Assembly (NCBI GenBank): GCA_030836155.1
Contig: JAURQI010000179.1
Span: 1 to 33,984 of the forward strand
DNA length: 33,984 bases
Direction: 5' to 3'
Source of the DNA: Crocinitomix sp.
Lineage (GTDB): Bacteria; Bacteroidota; Bacteroidia; Flavobacteriales_D; Crocinitomicaceae
Shown here: positions 15,224 to 24,317 of the stretch, one piece after another
Position numbering within the stretch: position 1 is the stretch's first letter
How the letters are laid out: the number at the start of each line of letters is the position of its first letter
Made by a program: the position numbers and the translations under genes
Notes under the pieces: generated by a model
Told to the model about the DNA's origin: nothing
What the model saw: only the letters and a program-made list of their open reading frames with translations
The model's database searches: none

Positions 15224-15850
15224 ATGAAACGATATTTCTTTTGGATAGGTTTGCTTGGTTTTTATGCTTGCCAATCGCCAATAGAGTCAAACAAAGTTAA
15301 TGCAGTGGATGAAGATTCGCTCATAACAGACTTAACGGAAAAAGTGGCTGAAATCATTGAAGAAGATCCCGGTTTGGTAGTGCCCGATTGTTTGCCAGAA
15401 CCATCTTTAACTTTTCTTGAGGCGAAACAAGAAGGAAATCTGATGGAGAAATATGCACCAACTAGTAATGAATTTCCAATCGATGAGATCTACCTATACT
15501 TTCTCTTAAGCACGGATAGTTTAAGTGAGAAGAAAATGCTACGCAAGGAACCAGAATATGATTAATATATTTGGCAACAAGAATTCAACGGCGCTACATG
15601 TACCTATAATGGATACCAAAGTGGAGCAGGTGGAGAGATAACTTCGCGATGCACTGATCGATCACAATTCTTAAAAGTAATCGATGCTGTAGTTAAACAT
15701 GTTCCATGTGATGACTGCTATAATCCAGAAATGAAATGGTATAAAGATTCAACTGTCTACGGCGTCGGAGACGGTGAAGTCGGTTGCAATTATTATGTTG
15801 AAAACGATAGTTTAGGCAACTATAGACTATACTGGTATTGCGGATGCTAA
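15224..15850 (+). pseudogene. Lipoprotein gene interrupted by one in-frame TAA
   Basis: From the ATG at 15224 the frame gives a lipoprotein signal (MKRYFFWIGLLGFYAC, cysteine 16) and runs to a TAA at 15563-15565 (codon 114). The same frame continues without another stop for 94 codons to TAA at 15848-15850, encoding a cysteine-rich tail with seven cysteines (for example ATCTYNGYQSG, VPCDDCYNPEMKWYKD, YWYCGC). The tail looks like real protein, so the intact gene would have been 208 residues and a single nonsense change broke it. No function recognised. A sequencing error at one base would also explain it. The gene ends 4 bases before the convergent metH stop. Confidence 0.7.
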
Positions 15851-15854
15851 AAGC

Positions 15855-18569
15855 TTAATCAGCCAAATTACTACTTAACCAACGTTGCATATCTTCCAGT
15901 GGGATATCTTTTGCTTTTGCCAAGCGTTCCACTTGATCCATTTGTACCTTTCCGACACCAAAATAGCGCGATTCTGGGTGAGCAAAATACCATCCACTTA
16001 CGGATGCCGTTGGCAACATCGCCATCGATTCGGTTAATGATACACCGGTTAATTCAGTAGCGTTTAAGATATCAAATAAGCCCGGTTTTTCAGTATGATC
16101 TGGATTTGCAGGATAACCTGGAGCTGGTCGAATACCACGGTATTTTTCTTTAATCAGATCCTCTTGCGTATAGGGTTTCGTTTCATAACCCCAATAGTCC
16201 GTTCGTACCAATTCATGCAATCGTTCAGCAAAAGCTTCAGCTAAACGATCGGCTAATGCTTTTAAAAGAATGGAGTGATAGTCATCATGATCCGCTTCGT
16301 ATTCAGCTAATTTCTTTTCAATTCCCAATCCGGCAGTAACTACAAAACCACCGATATAATCTTTTAACTCGGTTTCCCGCGGTGCAATAAAGTCAGAAAC
16401 ACAAAGATTCGATGCTTTGGCCGATTTTTTTAATTGCTGACGCATAGCATGTTGCACATGAAGAATTTCATCGCGATTATCATCTTTATAAATGGCAATA
16501 TCATCATCATTAACTGAATTAGCCGGCCAAATTCCAAAAACGGCTTTGGCGGTTAGCCATTTTTCAGCAATAATCTGATCTAACATCTGATTGGCATCTC
16601 TAAAGAGTTTTTTAGCTTCTATTCCCATCGCTGGGTCTTCAAGTATTTGCGGATACTTAGCTCTTAATTCCCAAGTATGGAAAAATGGCGTCCAATCAAT
16701 ATAATTCCGCAATTCTTCTATGCTATAATCGTCAAAAAGCTTGGTGCCTTTTAATTTTGGCTCTTGAAGGTCTTCAGCTTTCCAATCAATTTTTAATTTG
16801 TTTTTTCGTGCATCGGCTAGATTGAGATAAGTCTTAAAGGCCTTTTTCTTATTATAATTATTTCGTACGATCTCGTATTCGTCCTTTACAGCACTGGTAA
16901 ACTTGTTTTTTTCTTCACTTAATAATTCACTGACCACCGTTACTGAGCGAGAAGCATCCGGAACATAAACCGTCTGTCCTTTGGTGTAATTTTGATCAAT
17001 TTTCACAGCGGTATGTACTTTCGATGTGGTGGCTCCCCCAATCAATAATGGAATATTCATGCCGTCTATTTCCATCTCTTTGGCAACATGTACCATTTCA
17101 TCTAATGATGGTGTAATTAATCCACTCAGACCAATAATGTCAACCTGTTCCGCCTTAGCGGTTTCTAAAATTTTATTAGCGGGCACCATAACCCCAAGGT
17201 CAATGATGTCATAGTTATTACAACCCAAAACAACCCCGACAATATTTTTACCAATATCGTGCACATCACCTTTTACAGTGGCTAATAAGACTTTTCCCTT
17301 TGATCTATTATCCGCTTTGGTTGCCTCAATATAAGGTAGGAGATAAGCAACGGCTTTCTTCATAACTCTTGCTGATTTCACAACCTGCGGTAAAAACATT
17401 TTTCCGGCTCCAAATAAATCTCCAACCACGTTCATCCCTCTCATGAGATGTCCTTCAATCACCTCAATAGGCGCGTTTACAACATGCCTCGCAGCTTCAA
17501 CATCTTCTTCTATATAATCTGCAATTCCTTTAACTAAAGCATGTGTAATTCGATCTTGTAAAGGCTCATCACGCCATGCTAAGTTGACAACTTTAACCTT
17601 TCCGTCACCTGAAACGGTTTCGGCAAATGCCAGTAAGCGCTCTGTTGCATTCTCCCTGCGATTGAGTAAAACATCTTCAACATGGTCCAATAAATCTTTT
17701 GGTATATCGTCATAGATCTCCAGCATGGATGGGTTTACGATGCCCATGTCCAAGCCTTCGTTTATACCATGATATAAAAAAGCAGAGTGCATCGCTTCTC
17801 GCACGACATTATTTCCGCGGAATGAGAAAGAAACATTACTGATCCCTCCGCTTACATGGGCGCCGGGTAAATTTTCACGAATCCAGCGTGTTGCTTGGAA
17901 AAAATCCAAGGCGTTAAGTTTATGCTCATCCATCCCTGTTGCAACTGGAAAAACATTTGGATCAAAAATGATGTCTTGTGCAGGGAAACCAACGGTGTCA
18001 ACCAAAATATCATAGGAACGTTTACAGATTTCAACGCGCCGTTCATAGCTGTCCGCTTGTCCATCTGTGTCAAAAGCCATGACCACAACAGCGGCTCCAT
18101 AACGCTTAATAAGTTTGGCTTCTTCGATGAATTTTTCTTCTCCTTCTTTTAAACTGATGGAATTTACCACACATTTTCCCTGTGCACATTGAAGTCCTGC
18201 TTCAATGATTTCCCATTTTGAAGAATCAATCATAATCGGAACACGAGAAATGTCTGGTTCAGCTGCGATTAGGTTCAGAAAATTGTTCATCGCTTCTTTC
18301 CCGTCGATTAAACCATCATCCATATTGATATCAATGATCTGTGCGCCACCTTCCACTTGATCCCGGGCAACAGATAAGGCTTCATCGTATTGTTCTTCTT
18401 TGATTAATCTTAAAAACTTGCGTGATCCAGCTACATTGGTTCGCTCTCCGATATTGATAAAATTCGATTCAGGAGTAACAACCAAGGGCTCTAAACCACT
18501 TAGTTTCATAAATGGCAAATCATGCCATTTGTATTCGTATTTTCCAGTATAATCAGGATGCAGACTCAT
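15855..18569 (-). CDS. metH: Methionine synthase, folate-, B12- and SAM-binding half
   Basis: 904 residues. Transfers the methyl group of 5-methyltetrahydrofolate to homocysteine through cobalamin, with the homocysteine part encoded by a separate gene upstream. Domains: pterin-binding (about 30-300; [36 protein letters not shown]), B12 cap helices (about 320-415), B12 domain with the cobalt ligand H437 in GDVHDIGKN and [14 protein letters not shown] and [11 protein letters not shown], and the reactivation domain (about 600-904; THFFHTWEL-like [25 protein letters not shown] and [19 protein letters not shown]). All domains needed for catalysis and reductive reactivation are present. Transcribed from the riboswitch-controlled promoter at 20251 after the two upstream minus-strand genes. 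Confidence 0.95.
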   Translation of the reverse strand: MSLHPDYTGKYEYKWHDLPFMKLSGLEPLVVTPESNFINIGERTNVAGSRKFLRLIKEEQYDEALSVARDQVEGGAQIIDINMDDGLIDGKEAMNNFLNLIAAEPDISRVPIMIDSSKWEIIEAGLQCAQGKCVVNSISLKEGEEKFIEEAKLIKRYGAAVVVMAFDTDGQADSYERRVEICKRSYDILVDTVGFPAQDIIFDPNVFPVATGMDEHKLNALDFFQATRWIRENLPGAHVSGGISNVSFSFRGNNVVREAMHSAFLYHGINEGLDMGIVNPSMLEIYDDIPKDLLDHVEDVLLNRRENATERLLAFAETVSGDGKVKVVNLAWRDEPLQDRITHALVKGIADYIEEDVEAARHVVNAPIEVIEGHLMRGMNVVGDLFGAGKMFLPQVVKSARVMKKAVAYLLPYIEATKADNRSKGKVLLATVKGDVHDIGKNIVGVVLGCNNYDIIDLGVMVPANKILETAKAEQVDIIGLSGLITPSLDEMVHVAKEMEIDGMNIPLLIGGATTSKVHTAVKIDQNYTKGQTVYVPDASRSVTVVSELLSEEKNKFTSAVKDEYEIVRNNYNKKKAFKTYLNLADARKNKLKIDWKAEDLQEPKLKGTKLFDDYSIEELRNYIDWTPFFHTWELRAKYPQILEDPAMGIEAKKLFRDANQMLDQIIAEKWLTAKAVFGIWPANSVNDDDIAIYKDDNRDEILHVQHAMRQQLKKSAKASNLCVSDFIAPRETELKDYIGGFVVTAGLGIEKKLAEYEADHDDYHSILLKALADRLAEAFAERLHELVRTDYWGYETKPYTQEDLIKEKYRGIRPAPGYPANPDHTEKPGLFDILNATELTGVSLTESMAMLPTASVSGWYFAHPESRYFGVGKVQMDQVERLAKAKDIPLEDMQRWLSSNLAD

Positions 18570-18598
18570 AATTGAATGGACTGAGATTTGAAATAGGT

Positions 18599-19033
18599 TT
18601 ACATCAATACGCTCCAGTTATCATCGCTGCTTGCGCTATGCCAATCTTTGAATTTTTCTTCACCACCACGAGCTTCCCAATCTGAATCGATCGCTAATTT
18701 AGAGCTTATTCCACCTCTTGGGTTGCAAACCATTGTGATTCTTAAACGCTCAGGATCATAAGTCTCCATCAAATGGTCATAAAAGATATTGATCAAACGT
18801 TCGTAGGAAACGATTATATCTCTTAAGTGATAAGCATATTGTTTAAGTGATTTTAACTCGATAATTTTATCCTTTGGGTAAAAAGTCAAGAATACAGTAG
18901 CAAAATCTGGTTGTCCATGAACCCCTAGAAAAGTGAATTCAGGAATTTTAATTTTAATCTCATAAGCCTCTTTCGTAGGATTCGGAAGGGCTACTAAGAT
19001 GTCTTTGTCGATCTCTTGATAAAGTTTCGCCAT
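18599..19033 (-). CDS. QueF-fold (tunnelling-fold) protein without the catalytic cysteine
   Basis: 144 residues. The QueF/FolE tunnelling fold is clear from [14 protein letters not shown] (33-46), [16 protein letters not shown] (57-72) and [10 protein letters not shown] (104-113), which match SVCPKTGQPDFAT, VExKSLKxY and TPRGGIS of preQ0 reductases. The nucleophilic cysteine of QueF is absent: the segment reads FLGVHGQ, one residue shorter and with no cysteine. The FHE motif is replaced by SYE (76-78), keeping the glutamate that anchors the base but losing the histidine. D43, corresponding to the catalytic aspartate, remains. Preq0 reduction is therefore not expected. It sits 13 bases from the homocysteine half and 29 bases from the folate half of methionine synthase, in one transcript. 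A pterin- or purine-binding helper is conceivable. Confidence 0.75.
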   Translation of the reverse strand: MAKLYQEIDKDILVALPNPTKEAYEIKIKIPEFTFLGVHGQPDFATVFLTFYPKDKIIELKSLKQYAYHLRDIIVSYERLINIFYDHLMETYDPERLRITMVCNPRGGISSKLAIDSDWEARGGEEKFKDWHSASSDDNWSVLM

Positions 19034-19045
19034 GATTTAAGTTGT

Positions 19046-20047
19046 TTATTGTTCGTTTTTTTGTTTAGAATATACTGCCGCTAGTTCAGCAATAACTTTT
19101 ATGTGTTCTGGAGTCGTGCCGCAGCAGCCCCCAATAATATTTACTAATCCTTCTTTCAGAAATGTATTGATTTGTTCACCCATCATTTCCGGACTTTCGT
19201 CATATTCACCCATTTCATTTGGCAATCCCGCATTAGGATGTGCACTGACGAAAAAGGGGGCTTTTTGATTCAGTACTTGCAGGTACGGGCGCAAGGCATC
19301 TGCACCTAAAGCACAGTTTAATCCGATGCTCAATAAATTAGCATGTTGCACAGAAATTAAAAAAGCCTCTGTTGTTTGGCCCGATAAGGTTCTTCCACTG
19401 GCGTCTGTAATAGTGCCAGAAACCATGATTGGAATTGTAATCCCCTTAGCTTCGCAAACTTCATCAATAGCAAATAAGGCAGCTTTTGCATTAAGTGTAT
19501 CCGTAACCGTTTCAACGAGCAATAGGTCAGCCCCTCCGTCGATTAAACCTTCAGCTTGTGTGCGAAATGCATTTTTAAGCTCCTCAAAACTTGTGTTTCG
19601 AAAACCTGGATTGTTTACATCTGGTGACATAGAAGCCAATTTAGTTGTTGGTCCCATTGATCCCGCTACAAATCTTGGTTTATCTGGATTCTTCGCTGTG
19701 AATGTTTCACAAATTTCTTTTGCAATTTTTGCTCCATGATAATTTATGTCATAGACAACGTCTTCTAGATGATAATCCGCTTGAGCAATAGTTGTTCCTC
19801 CAAATGTATTGGTCTCAATGATATCTGCCCCAGCTTCTAAATAAGCCGCATGAATTTCCTTGATCACATCAGGTCTGGTTAGGACCAGGATGTCATTATT
19901 GCCTTTTAAACTATCTGGATGATCTTCAAACCAACCTTTACGAAAGTCGGCTTCCTCCAAATTATAGCGTTGGATCATTGTACCCATGGCACCATCTAGC
20001 ACCAAAATACGATCGTTCAAAAGTTCTTTTATTTTCTGCATGTACAT
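19046..20047 (-). CDS. metH: Methionine synthase, homocysteine-binding half
   Basis: 333 residues, the size of the separate N-terminal MetH subunit of Bacteroidota. The betaine/homocysteine methyltransferase barrel is clear: ILVLDGAMGTMIQ, EAGADIIETNTFGGT and FVAGSMGPTTK. The three zinc cysteines are C245 in IGLNCALGA and C308-C309 in GGCCGTTPEHI. It starts ATG TAC ATG; the second ATG, two codons later, is an equal choice. The first gene of the operon, it follows the SAM-I riboswitch leader, so the whole set should be repressed when S-adenosylmethionine is plentiful. Alone it lacks the folate and cobalamin domains and must work with the downstream gene product. Confidence 0.93.
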   Translation of the reverse strand: MYMQKIKELLNDRILVLDGAMGTMIQRYNLEEADFRKGWFEDHPDSLKGNNDILVLTRPDVIKEIHAAYLEAGADIIETNTFGGTTIAQADYHLEDVVYDINYHGAKIAKEICETFTAKNPDKPRFVAGSMGPTTKLASMSPDVNNPGFRNTSFEELKNAFRTQAEGLIDGGADLLLVETVTDTLNAKAALFAIDEVCEAKGITIPIMVSGTITDASGRTLSGQTTEAFLISVQHANLLSIGLNCALGADALRPYLQVLNQKAPFFVSAHPNAGLPNEMGEYDESPEMMGEQINTFLKEGLVNIIGGCCGTTPEHIKVIAELAAVYSKQKNEQ

Positions 20048-20080
20048 TTTTTTCTCATGCCTTACAGAGATCGTGTATAT

Positions 20081-20088
20081 GGGACCGG
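20081..20088 (-). promoter_or_regulatory. Candidate antiterminator-type element, complementary to the riboswitch P2 side
   Basis: In the message (minus strand) the leader downstream of the aptamer contains CCGGTCCC, perfectly complementary over 8 bases to GGGACCGG in the 5' part of the aptamer (plus coordinates 20195-20202). Pairing of the two would break the aptamer, so it could be the alternative fold used when SAM is scarce. This is inference; no terminator hairpin with a T run was found. Confidence 0.4.
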
Positions 20089-20108
20089 AAATTAAAGTGA
20101 CTTTTTCG

Positions 20109-20220
20109 CTTATATCGCTCTAATTCTATTGAATTAAGGCAGGAATTGGCACCTTGTCAGTCAATGACTGGTAGGTTGCCAAGGTTTCGTCGGGCCGGTC
20201 CCTCCACCTTTCTTTATAAG
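20109..20220 (-). ncRNA. SAM-I (S-box) riboswitch aptamer
   Basis: On the minus strand the leader reads CTTATA, then AAAGAAAGGTGG, AGGGACCGGCCCGACGAAAC and CTTGGCAACCTACC, which match the S-box consensus core (AGGTGGAGGGACxGGCCC, then CCTTGGCAACC). The closing P1 helix is CTTATA (20220-20215) with TATAAG (20114-20109), six perfect pairs. It lies 61 bases upstream of the homocysteine-binding gene. Binding of S-adenosylmethionine should lower expression of the methionine synthase operon. Confidence 0.93.
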
Positions 20221-20243
20221 TGCATCATGTTTGAGAACGGATG

Positions 20244-20274
20244 CAAAGTTACAGCTAATGTTTTGATATGCAAA
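20244..20274 (-). promoter_or_regulatory. Promoter of the methionine synthase operon (TTTG, 19 bp, TAACTTTG)
   Basis: On the minus strand TTTG (20274-20271) and TAACTTTG (20251-20244) are 19 bases apart, a full match to the Bacteroidota -33/-7 consensus. Transcription would begin near 20238, about 18 bases before the P1 helix of the riboswitch. Confidence 0.7.
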
Positions 20275-20421
20275 TTAAATGTGGCTGAGTTTTTCGATTT
20301 GTAAGAGTGGCTTACTGTTTTTATTTCTGTAAGGCTATTGACTCTAGGATTATTATTTTGTATATTAAGATCAACCAAGCAGAAATCACAGTTTTTATTA
20401 CATCTTTAAAAATGCTACCCT

Positions 20422-22911
20422 ATGAAGTTGCACTGGATTCTTATGTTTGTTTTTTGCCTGGTTGTTATTCCTGTCAATGCCCAAGATTGTGGTTGCGATC
20501 ATGTAATTGGATTTGATGTTGATTATATAGATGGTGCTTCGTTCTCTCCGGGAGATGTGGTTTGTGTGCCTGCGGGTACAAGAATACAAATAGTGTTCGA
20601 AAATCTAGATGGTACACTCGAAAACCCCATACAAATCGTCAATTGTGGTGGGCAGGTTGTTATAAATGCACCGGTATCAGACTTTGCTATCGAATTTCGA
20701 AATTCTGAAAATTTTATGGTGGATGGAAGCTTTGAGTCTGGTATCGAATATGGTTTTAAGTTGATGAATGCTACTGAAAAAGCCATGTCGTTCAAAAATC
20801 TTACACGGTATTTTATGGTTACGAATATAGAAGTGACTGCAGTAAATGGTCCTGCATTTGAACTGCGTGATGAGCCGAGATGTGACCTAACAGCCAACGA
20901 AGGTTTTTATATAGCAGAAGAAATTAATTTTGATCATTGTTACGTTCACGATACCAAAGCAGGTTTTCGATTAGGCCATCCCAATTTTGGTGCAGGAGTA
21001 TTTGATGAGGCTTGTGAAATCTTATTTCCTTATGAGTTAAAGAATTTAAATATTTCAGATTGTCTAATTCACGATCTCACTGGAGGTGATGGAGTTGAAC
21101 TTTATGGGACGAGTGGCAAAGTGAATGAATTAAAAATCGAAAATATACAAGGCAATGGGATTTTCACTGGAACGCGTTCTTGTGTTGAAATAGATGCAAA
21201 TGATATCCGAAGAACATACTTTTATGGAATACGTGCCGAAGGTTATAGTGATCATAAAATTCGAAACAATGTATTTGAAGCCAATGGTGGATTAGGTACG
21301 GGAAGCGTTTGGGTTGAATTCTTTTGGCCAATGGGCGGAGGTTCTTATGAAAATAAGCTTGAATTTAGACACAATACGGCAATTGGAGCAGGTTCTTATC
21401 AACTGATGATTGCTAATACGGATGGGGCGACCGCTCCTTGTTATATTGAGAATAATCTCTTTGCAGAGTCTATGGTGCTCGAGCCTTTTTGGAGTTCATT
21501 TGGGCCTCATTTTAATTTCGAAGAAACCGACCTCGTACAGGTGAATAATAACCGATACGAAGCGAGTCGAAATGTCTATGATTTTGTAGATGCGGATGCC
21601 GGCGATTTTCGATTAACACATGAATCATCCGCTATAAATGAAGGTGTTTTAACAGGTGTTGAATCGGATCATGATGGACAAATCCGAAATTTAGCGGGAG
21701 CACCAGATCTCGGAGCTTATGAATATGTCCCAGAGCCTATTTCTCATTTTGGTTCGATTGATCTTGTCGGTTTATACGTCAATGATTTTAGATATATCCT
21801 TGGTGACGAAGAGGCGGAAACACAATTGTTGGAGTTCGCGCAAGATAGTGGGTTCAATTACTTGCTTTTATACAACTTAGCCTATATCCATTATAATATT
21901 GCCGATTTGGAGGATGAATCAGAATCAGCTTTATTGGCAAATTTTATCGAACGTGCAAAATCAGATTACGGAATGGTGCAGGTCGGCGCTGTTGGAGAAA
22001 CGGATGCGTCTTTTTATAAAATTGAGGTGTTCAATAGCTTCAATGAAAACAATTGGTTTCGCACTTTTGATGTCTTAAATATGGAGTTTGAATTCTGGAC
22101 ATCAAATGAAGGTTTGATGGACTATTATTGCGAGAATTATTTGATAGACGCAGGTCATTCATGCACAAATGATGGAGCATATGATTATTACGAAGGTCAA
22201 TTAGAGCTAATCGACGAAAGAGCTCATGATATGGGTATTATCAGTGAAATATACATTGGTTACCCAACCGATGAGCAATCCACAGCACTTGCTGAACGTT
22301 GTGATCGATTATTACTGCATTATTACAGGACATCTGATACGTATGGTGATGGGTCGAGCATTTATACTTATCATCCAAACCGTATCCGTACTATAGCTCT
22401 ATCCGATAGAATGCCAGCGGTTATGCCTATTTTTTCTTCACGCGAATACCATATGGGACCTTGGTTGGTGGATCATAGTTTACATCAGCCCATGGATACA
22501 TGGCTAAATGGTGTAGATGGTTATTTTTCAGATGATTCAGAAGGAGTAGCTGAATTACCAATAGCCGGTTATCAATGGTATCGTTATACAAGTTTTTTAG
22601 ATGCTTATAGATTACCAGCTCTTCCTTCTATGGCTCCGGAAATGGTTGAAGATGGATATGATGTTGAAATGAGTTATTATCAGCAATCTAACTTTATAAA
22701 TATCGAAACAAAGTCAGCAGATTTTTCCGAAGCAGAAAAGTATGAGCTTACAGTTTTTGATTTGAGCGGACGCATCGTGGCGAGCTACCTGGTGCAGGAT
22801 ATTAGACAAACTCAATTAGCGCTCGATCCGCTTCAAGAGGGTGTTTATCTCTGTGTTTTATCTTCAGGAACTGAGTTGATCAGGTCTCAAAAAATTATGG
22901 TGACCTTTTAA
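20422..22911 (+). CDS. T9SS-exported beta-helix protein with barrel-like second half
   Basis: 829 residues. Signal peptide 1-20 (ILMFVFCLVVIPVNAQ). Residues about 60-430 form a right-handed parallel beta-helix: repeating hydrophobic strands and asparagine turns (NPIQIVNCGGQVVI, FMVDGSFESGIEYGF, RRTYFYGIRAEGYSDHKIRNNVF, FRHNTAIGAGSYQLMI), closed by AGAPDLGAYEY as in choice-of-anchor Q proteins. Residues about 440-745 are a different fold, possibly a TIM barrel: GSIDLVGLYVNDFRYIL, FAQDSGFNYLLLYNLAY, MVQVGAVGETD, HDMGIISEIYIGYPTDEQ and RCDRLLLHYYRTSD. A C-terminal sorting-like domain (about 755-829) ends GVYLCVLSS and RSQKIMVTF. No catalytic residues can be named. It is 55 bases upstream of the DUF1800 gene on the same strand. 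Confidence 0.8.
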   Translation: MKLHWILMFVFCLVVIPVNAQDCGCDHVIGFDVDYIDGASFSPGDVVCVPAGTRIQIVFENLDGTLENPIQIVNCGGQVVINAPVSDFAIEFRNSENFMVDGSFESGIEYGFKLMNATEKAMSFKNLTRYFMVTNIEVTAVNGPAFELRDEPRCDLTANEGFYIAEEINFDHCYVHDTKAGFRLGHPNFGAGVFDEACEILFPYELKNLNISDCLIHDLTGGDGVELYGTSGKVNELKIENIQGNGIFTGTRSCVEIDANDIRRTYFYGIRAEGYSDHKIRNNVFEANGGLGTGSVWVEFFWPMGGGSYENKLEFRHNTAIGAGSYQLMIANTDGATAPCYIENNLFAESMVLEPFWSSFGPHFNFEETDLVQVNNNRYEASRNVYDFVDADAGDFRLTHESSAINEGVLTGVESDHDGQIRNLAGAPDLGAYEYVPEPISHFGSIDLVGLYVNDFRYILGDEEAETQLLEFAQDSGFNYLLLYNLAYIHYNIADLEDESESALLANFIERAKSDYGMVQVGAVGETDASFYKIEVFNSFNENNWFRTFDVLNMEFEFWTSNEGLMDYYCENYLIDAGHSCTNDGAYDYYEGQLELIDERAHDMGIISEIYIGYPTDEQSTALAERCDRLLLHYYRTSDTYGDGSSIYTYHPNRIRTIALSDRMPAVMPIFSSREYHMGPWLVDHSLHQPMDTWLNGVDGYFSDDSEGVAELPIAGYQWYRYTSFLDAYRLPALPSMAPEMVEDGYDVEMSYYQQSNFINIETKSADFSEAEKYELTVFDLSGRIVASYLVQDIRQTQLALDPLQEGVYLCVLSSGTELIRSQKIMVTF

Positions 22912-22954
22912 ACCTTCTCAACTTTGAACAGTCATACTAATCGTAAAACCATGC

Positions 22955-22961
22955 AAGGAGG
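22955..22961 (+). promoter_or_regulatory. Perfect Shine-Dalgarno sequence of the DUF1800 gene
   Basis: AAGGAGG lies five bases before the ATG at 22967, a full-length match to the anti-Shine-Dalgarno end of 16S rRNA. This is notable because Bacteroidota mRNAs generally do not use strong Shine-Dalgarno sites. It supports the chosen start over an ATG at 22951 in another frame. Confidence 0.6.
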
Positions 22962-22966
22962 TTATT

Positions 22967-24307
22967 ATGAAAATGACATCAGAAGAGAAAGCTCATTTAT
23001 ATGCACGAAGTTCGTTTTTTGTTTTTGCACAAGAATGGAATAAAAGTGACGACCGCAAAAAGGTGGTCGAAGCAATCGTAAAGGATCAAAAATTTGACCC
23101 TTTAAACTATGATTTGCCAAAACTTGATCCAGATGTTTTTAAAAAAGGAAGCAAATCAAAGCGACAAGCTTTGCGAAAAACCTGGCGACAACAAGCGCTT
23201 GAAATAAACGCTATCTGGATTCGCAAAATGATAACCACCAAATATGCCTTTCAGGAGCGTATGACCTTATTTTGGACTGGTCATTTTGCCTGTCGAACAA
23301 TCGACAACCCTTATTTCACATTGGATTTAAATAACAAACTCAGAAAACACGCCCTCGGCAATTTTCGTGATTTACTAGTTGAAGTAGCTAAATCTCCCGC
23401 TATGATTAACTATTTACATCTCAAACAAAATAAAAAAGGGAAACCAAATGAAGATTTTGCGCGAGAATTATGCGAACTGTTTACGTTGGGAAGAGATGTA
23501 GATTATACCGAAAAAGACGTCATGGAAATTGCGCGTGCTTTTACCGGGTGGACCTATAATTTTAATGGAGAACATGTAGTTAATCCAAGGCAACATGATG
23601 ATGGTGAAAAAACCATTTTCGGAAAGACTGGAAGGTATACAGGCGAGGATGTGCTGGATATGATTTTGGAGAATCCACACACGGCTGATTTTATTGCCAA
23701 GAAAGTGTACCTCGAATTTGTTCAGCAAGAACTCAATGACCAACACGTCAGAGAACTTTCGAATGTCTTATTTCAATCTAATTATTCCATAAAGACCATG
23801 ATGACCTATCTTTTTGAAGCAGATTGGTTTTATGAAGCAAAAGCAAAACGACTAAAAAGTCCAATTGAACTTTTGGTAGGATTAGGGCGAATGTTTGAAT
23901 TAGAGTTCCAAGATGCCAAATCACTTTTTCGTATTCAGAAAGTCTTGGGTCAGGTGCTGTTCGATCCACCCAATGTCGCAGGTTGGCCAGGTGGTCGTTC
24001 GTGGATTGATGCTTCTCGTTTAGCTTTCCGATTGAGATTGGGCGCTTTAATTACCAATAAAGGTGTTGTAGAAGTTGAGTTGACACCAGAGTTGGACGAG
24101 ATGCTGTCTCAGAAAACAAAAAAACAAAAAGCCCTACAATTATTCGAAGAAGTAGATTGGGAAAAATTCTTTCGCAAGCAGAAGACTTTAACAGCTCCCG
24201 AAATGGTGCTGCAAACAATTGAGAGTGACCAACATCACGTCTCAGAAGAATTAAAGGCTGATAATATCATTCAATTATTATCAACCCCAGATTTTCAATT
24301 GATATAA
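22967..24307 (+). CDS. DUF1800 family protein
   Basis: 446 residues. The family motifs are present: LFWTGHFACRTID near residue 105, FARELCELFTLGRDVDYTEKDVMEIARAFTGWTYNFNG at about 163-200, and FDPPNVAGWPGGRSWI at about 330-345. DUF1800 and DUF1501 genes are regularly adjacent in Bacteroidota and other phyla; their role is not established, and secretion or surface deposition has been suggested. There is no signal peptide at this start. It is 11 bases before the DUF1501 gene, so the two form one unit, possibly with the upstream T9SS protein. Confidence 0.9.
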   Translation: MKMTSEEKAHLYARSSFFVFAQEWNKSDDRKKVVEAIVKDQKFDPLNYDLPKLDPDVFKKGSKSKRQALRKTWRQQALEINAIWIRKMITTKYAFQERMTLFWTGHFACRTIDNPYFTLDLNNKLRKHALGNFRDLLVEVAKSPAMINYLHLKQNKKGKPNEDFARELCELFTLGRDVDYTEKDVMEIARAFTGWTYNFNGEHVVNPRQHDDGEKTIFGKTGRYTGEDVLDMILENPHTADFIAKKVYLEFVQQELNDQHVRELSNVLFQSNYSIKTMMTYLFEADWFYEAKAKRLKSPIELLVGLGRMFELEFQDAKSLFRIQKVLGQVLFDPPNVAGWPGGRSWIDASRLAFRLRLGALITNKGVVEVELTPELDEMLSQKTKKQKALQLFEEVDWEKFFRKQKTLTAPEMVLQTIESDQHHVSEELKADNIIQLLSTPDFQLI

Positions 24308-24317
24308 GCAACTTGAT

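Noticed and set aside
14911-15300. Open frame of 129 codons on the plus strand
   Set aside because: Mostly antisense to the start of the photolyase gene, and its 3' part overlaps the lipoprotein gene in another frame.
15563-15565. Programmed readthrough of the lipoprotein stop
   Set aside because: The stop is TAA, not TGA, and no recoding signal was seen; mutation or sequencing error is simpler.
18599-19033. Annotation as an active preQ0 reductase (queF)
   Set aside because: The catalytic cysteine and the histidine of the FHE motif are missing, and no other queuosine gene is near.
19326-19739. Open frame of 137 codons on the plus strand
   Set aside because: Antisense to the homocysteine-binding half of methionine synthase, which carries all zinc cysteines; low-complexity serine/valine composition.
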